Part shown: piece by piece, positions 20,118 through 30,522 of the stretch
Position numbering within the stretch: the first letter of the stretch is position 1
Layout of the letters: each line of letters starts with the position of its first letter
Source of the DNA: Carposina sasakii
Lineage: Eukaryota > Arthropoda > Insecta > Lepidoptera > Carposinidae
Assembly (NCBI GenBank): GCA_014607495.2
Contig: CP053148.1
Span: forward strand, 17,236,001 to 17,300,000
Length of the DNA stretch: 64,000 nucleotides
Direction of reading: 5' to 3'
Translations under genes and position numbers: made by a program
The notes under the pieces: model-generated
The model's input: the letters and a program-made list of their open reading frames with translations, nothing else
Databases searched by the model: none
What the model was told of the DNA's origin: nothing

Positions 20118-23100
20118 CTGGAAACATTAATATTTATATTTATAAATATTGCATATCTTCTATTTAAGTTGAACCATAGGCTGACTTGCACACACATATT
20201 CGGCTATTCCCTTGCGGATTATGTGTTTACTAGGGTGCAATTCTGATGCTATAGGTACATATAAATCTTCCTCTTGAATCACTGTACCTACCTATTTTAA
20301 AAGACCGTATCAAAATCCGTTGCGCACTTCATAAGATCTAAGCATACATAGGGACAGACAGACAGCAAGAAGCAACGTTATTTTATAACTAGTGGACGCG
20401 CGAGACTCCGTCCGCATGGATTACAGAAAAAACCAAATGTTGAAATTATCCGGGATAAAAACATTTTCCCGGGATAAAAAGTAGCCTATATGTTAAGTGG
20501 CACCTATCACAATATATTCCTGAAAACTGCATCGAAATAGGTTCAGCCGTTTCTGAGATTAGCGTGCACAAACGCACAGACAAACAGACAAAAATTCCAA
20601 AACTCATTCTTTTGGGTACAATAGTTGATAAAGGTTTCCTATAATATTTTTTATCATATATATTCCATGCACAGACAGCGATCCGTTACATTTTATTATA
20701 TATATAGGATTCACTGATTCCTAATTGAAAGCAATATACAAAATACACTAGCGGCTTCACTAGAATACATTAGCTGCATCTCTTTCCGTGCATGTCGTAA
20801 GATTCGACTAAGGAACTCGGGCATTCCCTCAGGTGATAAGCTAGCTAAGTTTAGCTAACTTGTCAAAATAATTTCCAGGTCCTGTCCCCGCCGTGGTAAC
20901 GTAGCTGTGGGTACTCCTTTATAATCAGGGGCGGCTCCTGATATTTTTAGATGGGGGTTCGCATCACATTCTTTTTCGCGCGTGTTCGCTCGCTTCCTTC
21001 AGGAACGAGATGATGCAAGTTCAACATCGCTCTTGTTAAAATTCAGATGACCTAATGAAACACATTAAAGACAATCATATCGCGTTCTAACTCGGACTAA
21101 GTGACATCTAGTGGCCGCATAAGCGTATTAATGTGAGCGACGCTCTAGATAAGGCTAATTTTTCATACGAAATCTTCTGTTTCACGCGCCGGCCTATGTT
21201 ATAGTATGATATAGTACTAGTAATTGTATCAAATTTCGTTTCATTGTAGCGCGATCGCTAGCGCTCCACTCGATACATAAGATTACAACTGACTTGAGAC
21301 GAACGCGTAGACACTATTGCATAAACATAATAGAATTGAAAGATAATTATAAATATAGAGAATTAAAGATTGCCTATGTAATCTTCGTGGGTGGGAGTGC
21401 ACTGCACTAGCGCTCCTTAAGACGAGCCGTCAGTGTTTATAATCCAGCAGTTTTGGCTACCCCATTCCGGGAAAACAGCTATTTGTATATGTACCTATGT
21501 ATGTACAACAGATATAACTTTCTTAAGGCTGTAGATGAAAATGATAAAAAATTCTACCCACCTATAAAAGCCAGCACCAGTTTAGGCGCCGCGTGCTCGG
21601 GAAACAGCGGGGATTCCCCTCTCCAGCCCAAACCCTCGAAGGTCTGTCCTGATGACGAGATCAGAAAGTTGTACGGCACCGGCTTACTGGAGTTAGCCTG
21701 AAACAACGTCGTATATTCATGCAAATAAATAAAGTATGTACGTAACATTGCACTATTCCGAAATCAAAAACTAGATAAATAATATACATATGTTTTGCCA
21801 ACAACCGTGGCATCCTCAGGATTATAGAAATTAGTAAATTAGTAAACCACTAATTATTATCAAGTTGCCAAGTTACGTTATGTAAGAATAAGAGTTTAAG
21901 AGATGGTCAAATTCGTCATCCGAGTTAATTGACCCGGTTGCTCAGTTGGTGAGAGCACTGCACGGAATACATCAGCGGCATCTCCTTCCATGCATGTCGT
22001 AGAGTCGACTTGTCACTGACGTTTACATCTAGCCCCGCTATGCTAGACGTGGCCGCAGGATCTCCTTCGTGATTTTGATGTCTTGTTTACTCCATTTTGG
22101 GAACACACTCGCGTATTGCAAAATGTATGTAAGTATGTCTATTTAAAGTAGAGTGCGCAGGAGTAATGATTCTGCATGAACTTCAGATAAAATGTAGCCA
22201 CTGCACTGTAGAGAACTATGTAGCTCAGAGAATTTAAATCAATAGTTATTTTTTAATACCAATTTGATGACCTATTTCAAAATTACTGAGAATCGTTCAT
22301 AAAATTTTAAAGAAAAAAACCTGATACTTAACAATAACATGACACTTAACAATAACAATCAATTTACACCCTGTATGCTTTTTATACAAATAAACAATTA
22401 GGCAAAAGTCAGAAAGATTCCACGCTGATAATTTAATACTGTCCTAATTAATAAATTACTATAATGCAATCCATTAGCTTGTTATCTATATTATTGGGCA
22501 GGCCGATAACTGATTATGTTTGCATATTGGCTATAGACTTGATAAGATAACACAGTACGTGACTACACGCGGCTAACTCTTATTAATGACTATACGTTTT
22601 GTGAGAAAACGTATCAAATCTGACAGGTTTATCACAATTACATACAAATGTACAGTAGACACTAGCCGCGTGGTGCCGGCAGAGTAGAATTTATACCACC
22701 CCGTGCCTGCCCGTGGGTACCTATCGTACGAGGCGATTAAGGGTTTCTGGAATGTCGGCAGGAGCGCCTCCCGTGTTGACAATATAGTCCAAAATCAGAC
22801 TGCAGTCAAAAACCCACCTGCCCAGCCCACCTGGTGATTATGGGCAAAAATCTTCCTGTGGCCGTAGCCTTGTGGCGTGCCCTGGGGGAGGCCTACGTCC
22901 AGCAGTGGACTGCAATAGGCTGAAGAAGAAGACATAAAGACACGGCTGTGTTCCCTTAATGCAGGACCATAAAGGAGACCCCCACAGCTACGTTTAGCAC
23001 GATGGCTGTAAATGATCAGTGAAAACTTGCTAGCTTTCTAGAATTCTTTAATCGGCTCTTCTAACATGCACAGATAAAGATGCAGCTGATGTATTCTAGT

Positions 23101-26100
23101 GAAGCATCACAACAGCACATTATCATAATGCACTCTGATTATAACGTCTCGCTTCCACATGGAAACAATCCTGTATTAAAAGTTCATGCATGATATCGTA
23201 ACTGGGGTAGGTTTGAGTCCCTAACCTTCATATTTTTTCATCTTCCAACATTTACTTTGACGTGTCGACGCAATATTTCCATGTAACAGACATTATAATC
23301 CTTTTATAGGTACCTACTAATTATAAATGTAAGAATGGATGTAAAAATTGTAATAGATATATTGTTCGAAATTCCCCGCTATCGGCTAGCCAATGGCGTG
23401 GCGTCACGGGGACGCGTTTGCCTGACAGCTAGTAGTAGTTAAAAAGGTCAGTTATATATATGCCTGTAATAGTTCTAAGAAATTTTTGTCTTTTGCCCGA
23501 CTGTGAATAGCTGTATGTAAGCGTTTTAATTAAATTATTATGTAATGGTTTTTATAAGCTTTTATTTAGTTTCACCTGTCCCGTTGTCTGTAACCAAATC
23601 TTGCAAGTTAAATTTGATCCACTTCCCAGTTTCCGATTAGGCTGAAATTTTGCATGCATGTGTATGGTATGTATACCAAATGTTTGATATTGAATAAATT
23701 TTATTATATATAATTATAAATCGGATGACAATGCAATATTATTATGAGATAGAGCTGATCTGATGATGGAGCTGGAAGTTGGTCATAGGAACTCCTAAAA
23801 TAAACGACGCAACCCTATCGAGTTTGGTCTCGTTGGTTTTATCAGTTCATTTTATTAACAAATAATAAAAGCTTGTTTGAAAAAAAAGGTTTTTTAAACT
23901 GAAGCTTGTTACTTGTTAGTATCATTAATCATTAATAATACAATAATATTTACCACGCGGAACTTAATAGGGTAAATGGTGAAAAGTGGGTGAATAATTT
24001 GCACACTTCTGCCCAACGTCCTTAAGGGAATAAAGGGCGTGACTATACAGGATGTTTTTTTGTGGCCACCCTTAACGAAGGGTACGTACTCTATACATCA
24101 AATAAAGTAAGTTTATGCCAAAAAAAATGCTGGGAAAAAAATAATTTTTTTTGAAAAATTTTTTTTTAATTCCTTGATTGTGCGAAATTTATAGTGTCTA
24201 GTGTTTATGTTAGTTTTTTTATAGACCGATATTAATTATTTTTCGTGAAAAAATCCCGCTACGCGCGTCTATGTGCATTTATGCAGAAAAACGCAGTCTA
24301 TTTACTCAACTTTGGACCCTAATATTTTGGAAACCAGACACTTCCCAGGTATGCTTCCATGGAGAAAAATGATCGTGATGATGAAGAGATTCCGTAGTTT
24401 TCGGGAACGTTGACGACCAAAAATCACCCTGTATGTATGTATGTAATAATACAAAAACAACTTGATCGATTCTAATGAAACTTCGCAGCCATGTAGCTTA
24501 TACGTTAGAGCCTATAGCCCAGTTTATGTGGAAGAAGTCACGGGCGGCCGCTAGTATCTAATAATGCTGTACTAGCGTAGCGTACTGCATGATTGAGATT
24601 ATGAAACCAAACACCCTCGTTCGTGACACTATTGTGCGTGAATATAATCCCCTTGCAAGGGCAAGTGACTTCAATATACATGTGCGCTGCTGTAAGCATA
24701 TATCTATAACTGATTGTTTATAAATTTAAAATATCTTTAGTAGCATATATCAATATTAGTTTTAATACACTAGCAACCCGCCCCGGCTTCGAACGGGTGC
24801 ATAGCTGATACATATAAAACTTCCTCTTAAATCACTCCATCAAATTTAATAACCGCCTTAGAATCCGTTGCGTATTTTAAAATATCTAAACATACATAGG
24901 GACAAACAGACATCAGTAAGCAACTTTATTTTATACTAAGCTATAATTATGAAGCCGCTGCCTGCAACGTATTCTGTGTATTTAGTTTAGAAACCTTACA
25001 ATTCTTGTTTTTCCCATTGCCATGGGCACTTTGGAAAATCCTATCTTATCGGATGTCTATCTACATCGTACAAAAAACACACCTTCCAAGTTTCATGTCT
25101 CTAAAAACAGCGGTTTAGTCTATGCGTTGAACCAGTTATTCAGACAGGCAGGACAAAGAATTGTGTTGTGAATATGCTATCCGTGATATTGACATACTAA
25201 AAGTATCGTTTAGGAATTTTTAGTTAACTTAAATAATAATAAATTCGCATGTAGCGTATAGAATTCGCAAACTCGCTAAAGCAATATTATGTTACATATA
25301 CTAATGGTGACTCATCTGAAGGATAACTATTCCAAATAAATAAATAAGGATATTGTCCCTATCTTTTTTTGTTTAGTTTATCCCAATAGAAAGGCAAGGG
25401 GAACTAAGCCCATACAGCCATTGTCTTTAGTAAATGATTTCTGAATTTATGATGGATGATATTGATGACGATGAATGGAAAAGTCGGGAAAATCCTCAAG
25501 AATGGGTGTAAAGTTAGTAAAGATCAAAAAGAATTTCAGAAATATGAGCTCAATAAGAGATCGTATTCTTCTTAATCAGTTCAACTGCATATAAAACCAT
25601 GCACACGCACTAGATTCACGTCACAAGTAAACAAAATATAACTTATCTACCAGAAAACATCACTTTACGGACACATGCAAGCTATCCACAAATAAATTTT
25701 GATTTTCACAAGAAAATTACACCCGCTCCCTTCCAGCTTTTCCCGCCCTTCTCTCTATCTTGATCAAGTTTGAGAGAAGGACAGCATCAACTTCCATCCT
25801 TCAGCTCAGCTATCTGACCATTGCAAAAACCAGCTCTTACTTTCGCGATTCGCCTTCAGTCTATTGCAGTCCACTGCTGGACGTAGGCTGTCCCCAGGGC
25901 ACGCCACAAGGCTACTGCCATGGGGGGGTTTGCCCATAGTCACCACGCTGGACGGGAGGCGCTGCTGCCCACCTCCCAGAAACCCTTAATCGCCTCGTAC
26001 GATATCCACGGGCAGACAAGGATGGTACACACTCTACTCTGCCGGCACCACGCAGCTAAGAAGCGATTACTTGAGTAAGATTAAATTACTCTTTGTTTGG

Positions 26101-27926
26101 CGTGCCCTGGGGGCACTACTTACTTACTGTGGGACTAGGTTAATGTGTTGTGTAGTGTGTGAATATTATTATTATTATATTGTGAATATTGGACTGCATA
26201 GGCTGACGATGACGACGACTCCTTTTTTATAGAAACGGGTGACCCACGCTAGTTTTCTTTACGATTTTCACTAACCTCCATCTCTCGAAGCAGGAGTATG
26301 CAGTCCTCTTTGATCCCGCATTCCCTGGTGTCCGTCTGCACGGCTATGACATGCATCGCTTTAGGTGCAGATCGTGATTGAGTCAGCAGCCTAGCCGCAT
26401 CAGGATTCCACTGACTGCGGCTCACCAGACGCAGTGACATGTCGTCGGCGGGCGGAAGAATGTTTTCTGTAAATGTGGATATCGATTTATTTAATGGTAA
26501 GAGTGTGGCGATTGTTAGGCGGCAGATAAGCAGTAGATTTTTTGATTCGGGACAGTAGTGGTGAGCTGGGCAGCGGGTGGTATTGTTTTGGCGCAGCTTT
26601 TGTACTTATATGCCTACACAATGTCAATGTTGCCTTTTCTTAGATGTTAAGGGCCCGCCAGTACAGCTATTTGCGCAATGCAGTGAAATTATGATATTAC
26701 TAAACTTCTAAACACAACTTATGTTATTGTTACATGTGATAACCTGTTATTGGCTTGTTTGTTGCTATAAGTTATATTTATTATATTGTTTTATAAGCTG
26801 TTTATTGTCTACAGGGCTGTAATCTATACATACATATGTATATAATATTTATTATATAATAAAAATGTAACGGGTCGTAGTCTGTACATGGAAGATATAT
26901 GAGAAAAAATATTATAAGAGACCTTTATCAACGCAATAGTACCCAAAACAATGATTTTAGAAATTTTTGTCTGTTTGTCTGTGCATTTGTGCACGCTAAT
27001 CTCAGAAACGGCTGAACCGATTTCGATGCAGTTTTCACGAATACATTGTGACAGATCCCACTTAACATATATAGGTAGGCTACTTTTTATCCCGGGAAAA
27101 TGTTTTTATCCCGGATAATTTCGACATTTTATTTTTTCTGTAGTCCACGCGGACGAAGTCGCGGGCGTACACTAGTAAATAAATAAATTAAAAGAAATGC
27201 AACTCCGTCGTTGTCAATAATATTAATGCAGAATTTAATAAGAGGATAATCCTGAGCTGGTGTGCGGCTTTACTATAATAAATCTGCTGCATTTCCTTCC
27301 TTGTATGTCGTAAGAGTCTATGGAACTCAGGGCGTTCACACACACGTGTGTATTACTGATATTTTAACAGCTTTCGTAACTGTGGCAATGGGCACTCTTT
27401 CGTGGCCCTGCAGTTGTAACTAACCTATTTTAATGAAACTGAAAATTTCTGTGAGCATTTAAAGTCCAAGGAACGTTTTAGACGCATACTGTGAGCTTCA
27501 GGGTGCGCTGTTATCGGTTTGCAGCAAGTTAAGCAGTCGGGGCCACTAGTCATATCACATTATGTAAACTTAAAATTGTGGGTAGCTAGGTATATGTATA
27601 TGCGTAACAACTAGAACTAAATAACAATGCATTATAATATAACTGATTTTACCAAATACAAACTAACGCCGCATCAGAATTTACGTCGTAACTTTTCAGC
27701 TTACAATTAAAACCATCAAAACAACACAAACCTGCTTCGTTCTGGATAATCAGCAGGTATATTCCAATAATGATACCCGCCACCAGCACTAGCAGAAGCA
27801 GGCTGACCACGGCCGCCGTGTACGGACTCCTCGCAACCCTGATGCTGGTCTCCGGAAACCTGCTCAGCAGCGGAGTACTCTCGGAGGCCTCCGCATGGCC
27901 CTCCTCGCGATGAGAACTGTGATGGT
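19924..27926 (-). CDS. Transmembrane peptidoglycan recognition protein (PGRP-LC/LA-like), multi-exon, 5' end not found
   Basis: Four exons on the minus strand: 27732-27926, 26276-26466, 21562-21697 and 19924-20117. Every junction has AG/GT sites and matching phase (1/2, 0/0, 1/2), giving about 237 continuous residues and a TGA stop. The product is a type II membrane protein: a cytoplasmic juxtamembrane segment, one ~23-residue membrane helix, then a PGRP domain (LVSRSQW start, RECGIKEDC disulfide pair, PYNFLI, EGLGW, LAFIG, PPTRAQMVEA, HLTPTYSI). PGRPs bind bacterial peptidoglycan; membrane forms in insects feed the IMD pathway. The amidase zinc ligands are not recognisable (Gln where the HT.T motif has His; no Cys near NPKRL), so it should be a receptor or decoy rather than an enzyme. 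Introns of 1.3, 4.6 and 1.4 kb are repeat-rich. Exons coding the rest of the cytoplasmic tail lie beyond 27926 and were not recognised. Confidence 0.85.
20255..20400 (-). mobile_element. Interspersed repeat with 'cctcttgaatcact' and 'acatagggacagacagac' words
   Basis: The same words occur in the same order at 24773-24955 and 49270-49440. Confidence 0.6.
20391..20705 (-). mobile_element. Helitron-like non-autonomous element
   Basis: The plus strand starts CTAGTGGACGCGCGAGACTC, the reverse of a GCGGACG-hairpin plus CTAG end, followed by 'aattatccgggataaaaaca' and 'ggttcagccgtttctgagat'. It lies in the 20118-21561 intron. Confidence 0.65.
20745..20935 (+). repeat. Interspersed repeat family H ('agaatacatcagctgcatct')
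   Basis: The words 'gcatgtcgtaagattcgact', 'aactcgggcattccctcagg' and 'tagctgtgggtactcc' are shared with copies at about 21955, 27270, 37565, 42705, 57170 and 59695. Confidence 0.65.
20936..21561. other. Intronic sequence of the PGRP-like gene, no further feature
   Basis: No repeat terminus or coding signal recognised; the element at 21430-21480 looks like a family H tail. Confidence 0.4.
21562..21697 (-). CDS. PGRP-like gene, third recognised exon
   Basis: Acceptor gttgtttcag, then phase 0. 45 codons encode ANSSKPVPYNFLISSSGQTF, EGLGWRGESP, then KLVLAFI, plus one base of a Gly codon, followed by donor GTGGGT. PYNFLI..G..(Y/F)EG.GW is a PGRP signature strand. The link from the previous exon is about five residues shorter than in typical PGRPs. 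Confidence 0.85.
21930..22135 (+). repeat. tRNA-like SINE head fused to family H repeat
   Basis: 'ttgacccggttgctcagttggtgagagcactgcacggaat' matches the tRNA-like sequence at 51464, then continues as family H ('acatcagcggcatctccttc'). Confidence 0.6.
22136..22659. other. Intronic AT-rich sequence, no recognisable feature
   Basis: Contains short direct repeats 'cttaacaataaca' (about 22328 and 22346) only. Confidence 0.4.
22660..22930 (+). repeat. Lepidopteran LINE/SINE-derived repeat ending 'cagcagtggactgcaatagg'
   Basis: The words 'gtggtgccggcagagtagaa', 'gtacgaggcgattaagggt', 'tgtggcgtgccctggggga' and 'gtccagcagtggactgcaat' are shared, inverted, with 25858-26062. Confidence 0.7.
22970..23110 (-). 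repeat. Family H repeat fragment, inverted
   Basis: The reverse complement of the family H words, starting 'cacttgaa..' and ending 'gatgcagctgatgtattctagtgaag'. Confidence 0.55.
23555..23910 (+). repeat. Interspersed repeat family G
   Basis: 'tttcacctgtcccgttgtct', 'aaccaaatcttgcaagttaa' and 'tcggatgacaatgcaatatt' recur in the same order at 38455-38760. Confidence 0.7.
23975..24046 (+). repeat. Short repeat 'aaaagtgggtgaataatttgcacacttctgcc'
   Basis: The same unit is seen at 54825-54905 and, inverted, at 61110-61205; MITE B abuts its 3' end. Confidence 0.6.
24048..24431 (+). mobile_element. MITE family B, full length
   Basis: CAGGATGTTTTTTTGTGGCC at the start and CCAAAAATCACCCTG at the end; TA flanks. 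Confidence 0.9.
24535..24955. repeat. Helitron-type end and adjoining interspersed repeat
   Basis: 'gggcggccgctag' ends one unit near 24553. 'ctagcaacccgccccggctt' starts an opposite unit near 24772 that continues with 'cctcttaaatcactccatc' and 'acatagggacaaacagaca'. Confidence 0.55.
24956..25363. other. Intronic sequence, no recognisable feature
   Basis: AT-rich; no gene or defined repeat terminus seen. Confidence 0.4.
25364..25745 (-). mobile_element. SINE family D
   Basis: Poly-T then 'gtttagtttatcccaataga' at the left; the right end 'ccttccagcttttcccgcc' is the fixed 5' end of the family. Confidence 0.8.
25858..26062 (-). repeat. Inverted copy of the 22660-22930 repeat
   Basis: Begins 'cagtctattgcagtccactg', contains 'gggcacgccacaaggctac' and ends 'gccggcaccacgcagct'. 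Confidence 0.7.
26276..26466 (-). CDS. PGRP-like gene, second recognised exon (start of PGRP domain)
   Basis: Acceptor acatttacag, two bases completing a Glu codon, then 63 codons: NILPPADD linker, SLRLVSRSQWNP, HVIAVQTDT and RECGIKEDCILLLREME, then the strong donor GTTAGT. The two Cys fit the conserved PGRP disulfide. Gln replaces the zinc-binding His of the 'HTAT' motif. The ATG at 26440 is internal. Confidence 0.87.
26467..26867. other. Intronic sequence, no recognisable feature
   Basis: AT-rich, no repeat termini identified. Confidence 0.4.
26868..27173 (+). mobile_element. Helitron-like non-autonomous element
   Basis: Starts near 'ataataaaaatgtaacggg'; internal 'ggctgaaccgatttcgatgc' and 'atcccgggaaaatgttttta'; ends 'gcggacgaagtcgcgggcg' then tacaCTAG followed by T. 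Confidence 0.7.
27270..27430 (+). repeat. Family H repeat, diverged
   Basis: 'ctgctgcatttccttccttgta', 'tcgtaagagtc' and 'ggaactcagggcgttc' follow the family H order. Confidence 0.5.
27732..27926 (-). CDS. PGRP-like gene, transmembrane exon
   Basis: Acceptor ccggtttcag, then 2 + 64 codons + 1 base, then donor GTTTGT (non-canonical +3 to +5). The peptide has a His/Glu/Ser-rich cytoplasmic segment, a STPLLSR motif, basic residues (RVARS) and a 23-residue hydrophobic helix centred on LLLLVLVAGIIIGIYLL, then QNEA. Positive-inside residues before the helix give type II topology. An in-frame ATG at 27990 upstream of the acceptor could be an alternative start, but I prefer an upstream exon. Confidence 0.78.
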
Positions 27927-27999
27927 CTGAAACCGGTAGCAATGTCACTGTATTTAGCAAAAAACTGAGACATTCACTATGCGTTATCACTGCATTTGC

Positions 28000-29004
28000 A
28001 AGCGTAGTTGTCGAATAATATTTCGAGGAAAAAGCTTAGTTAGATGATAAATTTCAACTAACTATTCATTTTGTTCAATTGTATTTCTACCATTTTATTG
28101 AAACGCTTGTATAATTGGAGATTAACTAACACAGTGCAGGACAAAGTATTTGAAGCGCAAATACACTGTAATTGATATCCTATATTATCATAGGCATGTA
28201 ACTGACCATAGTCATATCAATGTCAGTACAGATTAAATTTTTAACTGTACGTACAATAATTAATTATATTAATTTAAATATATGCAGCGTTATCTGGTAA
28301 CATGGCTTATGTTGTGAACCGATACGTTTCTGCGGTGTTGGAATTATCAGAATACCTTTTTTTTTAATAATTTCAGTGTAACACCTTAATTTGAACAAAT
28401 AGTATGTAATATATCACGAATAAGCGGATTGTCATGTCACAACCGATTACTAGTAACAATCCGTCGAAATTTTAAAAAGTTTGAGTTTTGGATGTCCAAA
28501 ATTTGCTTGCATTCTACCCATCTATACCCGTTAGGACTTTGCCGCGCAAGCTCATACTCGCTTTACTCACGCGTCGTGGTACACTCGCCTTGTTTTCTCG
28601 GTTCGTGCGGTTATTTTACAGATTTAACATAGCTTCGGTACTGTACTAGCCACAAATATATAAATAAAATAGCTAGCTCTAATACGGCTAAAAAAACAAG
28701 CCGGCGTCGTCGACACTAAATTACCTATATGTATATTAGTTTGATAGAGCTTAGGTAAACTAAATATTCACCATCTGATACAATCATCACAGGAAATCAC
28801 AATCGCACTTTTCATTTAAAATGTTAAATTAACGTTAGTTAATTTAGTCTTTCTCACACAATCCACTATTAGCTACTGACTTATTTTGCTTATATACAGT
28901 ACGAGTGTAAACAAATTTATGAATAATGTCTGCTGATAAAAACGAGGGCAATGACAAGTGCAAGTATAGCTATCTATCTGTATATTATATAATTATGTAT
29001 GTAC
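28000..29004. other. Upstream flank of recognised PGRP exons; no firm feature
   Basis: AT-rich; missing 5' exons may lie here or further right, but I could not recognise them. Confidence 0.4.
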
Positions 29005-29248
29005 GAGTGGACGCCCGCGACTTTGTCCGCGAGGACCGCAGAAAAAACGAAATGTCGAAATTATCCGGGATAACAATATTTTCCCGGGATAAAAAGTAGC
29101 CTATTTGTTAATCCAGGGTGTCAGCTAACTCCATACCAAATTTTATTAAAATCGCTCCAGCGGTTTTTACGTGAAAGAGTAACACACATCCATCCATCCA
29201 TCCATCCATACTTATTAACTTTCGCATTTGTAATATTGGTAGGATAGT
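29005..29248 (-). mobile_element. Helitron-like element with (ATCC)n
   Basis: Read on minus it starts A|TCCTACCAATATTACAAATG and ends with the GCGGAC hairpin and CTCG|T. That is the 5'-TC start and a degenerate CTRR end between host A and T. Contains five ATCC units at about 29187-29207. Confidence 0.65.
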
Positions 29249-29639
29249 AAATATAACTGTAAATGATGCCCATAACTTCATCTGCAAGACCGTAATTTAT
29301 ACCCTCCCTCTCTACATGTATATTTGGTGAAGGTTTGGTGTTACTCTATCATGTACTATTAAGAGGGTTTTGATAGGTTGCAGTTAGTAATCTTATCTTA
29401 ATCTTCTTAATATATAAAAAATTCGTGTCACTGTGTATGTTCCGAATAAACTCAAAAACGAGTCAACTGATATTCATGAAAATTGGCATATATATGTAAT
29501 TTGGTCCAACTTAGATGATAGGATAGTTATTATTTAAATTAATGGTCTTAATACTAATAATTAATAAAAAAACTGATCATCAACGTTGGTTGTTGTTATT
29601 AATCGTACGTTCCATAAGTCTGCAACAGATGGCGCCTTC

Positions 29640-29695
29640 TGAATTCTTCTGTCTTTTCTGCAGTCCACGCGGACGGAGTCGCGGGCGTCCGCTAG
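29640..29695 (+). mobile_element. Helitron-type 3' end
   Basis: 'tctgcagtccacgcggacgg' then 'agtcgcgggcgtccgCTAG' followed by T: an ideal hairpin plus CTAG terminus, detached from most of its body. Confidence 0.7.
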
Positions 29696-29899
29696 TGTAC
29701 CTATAAATCTAAATAACATGCAACCCATAAAGTTCACACAGACAAAACCGCAATTATCTACTGGTATTATATATTGATATACTGCCATCCACAAGCTTAA
29801 TGCTGTTATCAAACATCCTGTAAATTTTTTTAATGCCGTCATTAGAAAAAGAAAGTTTTTTGCTATCTTTAAACTTAAGACTGGGATGTACCACAGATT

Positions 29900-30066
29900 T
29901 TCGACTTCGTCCGCGTGGTCTGCAGAAAAACATTGTCTATCTAGCTATCTCTATACAAAATTTTATTAAAATCGCTCCAGCCATTTTTACGTGAAAGAGA
30001 CAAACAAACAAACGTCCATCCATCCATCCATACTTACAAACTTTCGCGTTTATAATGTTAGTAAGA
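29900..30066 (-). mobile_element. Helitron-like element 5' part with (ATCC)n
   Basis: 'gacttcgtccgcgtggtctg' near 29903; 'aaaatcgctccagccatttt', ATCC repeats and 'tttcgcgtttataatgttag' are shared with 29005-29248. Confidence 0.6.
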
Positions 30067-30445
30067 TATACCTTGTGGCACTTAAGTCCCAGAGATTTTT
30101 AATTTTTTTTATTTAATAAGTACAGTTGCAAAATTATTTATTTTTTGCTGATATATCTCAAAAAGTTAAGTTCAACAAATAATAATGAGCATGGTGTGTA
30201 TGCCGGAATTCATAAACTTTTTTTCTTTGTAAAATGTGCAGTGTGAGTTTCAAATATCAAATTTATTGAAATGCTTCCAGCATTACTATGTATAGGAAAT
30301 TCAAATTAAGTAGAGGATGCTCACCAATATTATAATAATTTATAACTTTTACATTAGTTTAGGCTATATATTTAGGTCTACAGAGTTACCCATGGTGAAC
30401 AAATTATTTTTTATAAAATATTAATAAGAAAATGAAAAAAATTCT
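30067..30445. other. AT-rich intergenic, nothing recognised
   Basis: No coding or repeat terminus seen. Confidence 0.4.
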
Positions 30446-30522
30446 TCACCCGGGTGAGATTTGAACTCACGACCACTCGCAAAAAACCATGCTTTCGCTC
30501 TAACCAACTGAGCTATCAGGTC
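30446..30522 (-). repeat. tRNA-like sequence (SINE head or tRNA pseudogene)
   Basis: On minus: GACCTGATAGCTCAGTTGGT box A, GCTC/GAGC D stem, perfect 5-bp T stem (GTGAG/CTCAC) with TTCAAAT, then GAAGAATTTTTTT. The anticodon stem does not pair and the acceptor stem is mismatched. Confidence 0.6.

Noticed and set aside
26249..26440. Stand-alone 63-residue protein on the minus strand
   Set aside because: It is a PGRP exon read past its donor; real limits are 26276-26466.
27716..27973. 85-residue Gly-rich minus ORF overlapping the membrane exon
   Set aside because: It is an alternative frame of the PGRP membrane exon; the other frame carries the helix and spliced continuity.
29187..29207. CRISPR-like or minisatellite array of ATCC units
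   Set aside because: A simple tetranucleotide run inside a Helitron-like element; eukaryotic context.
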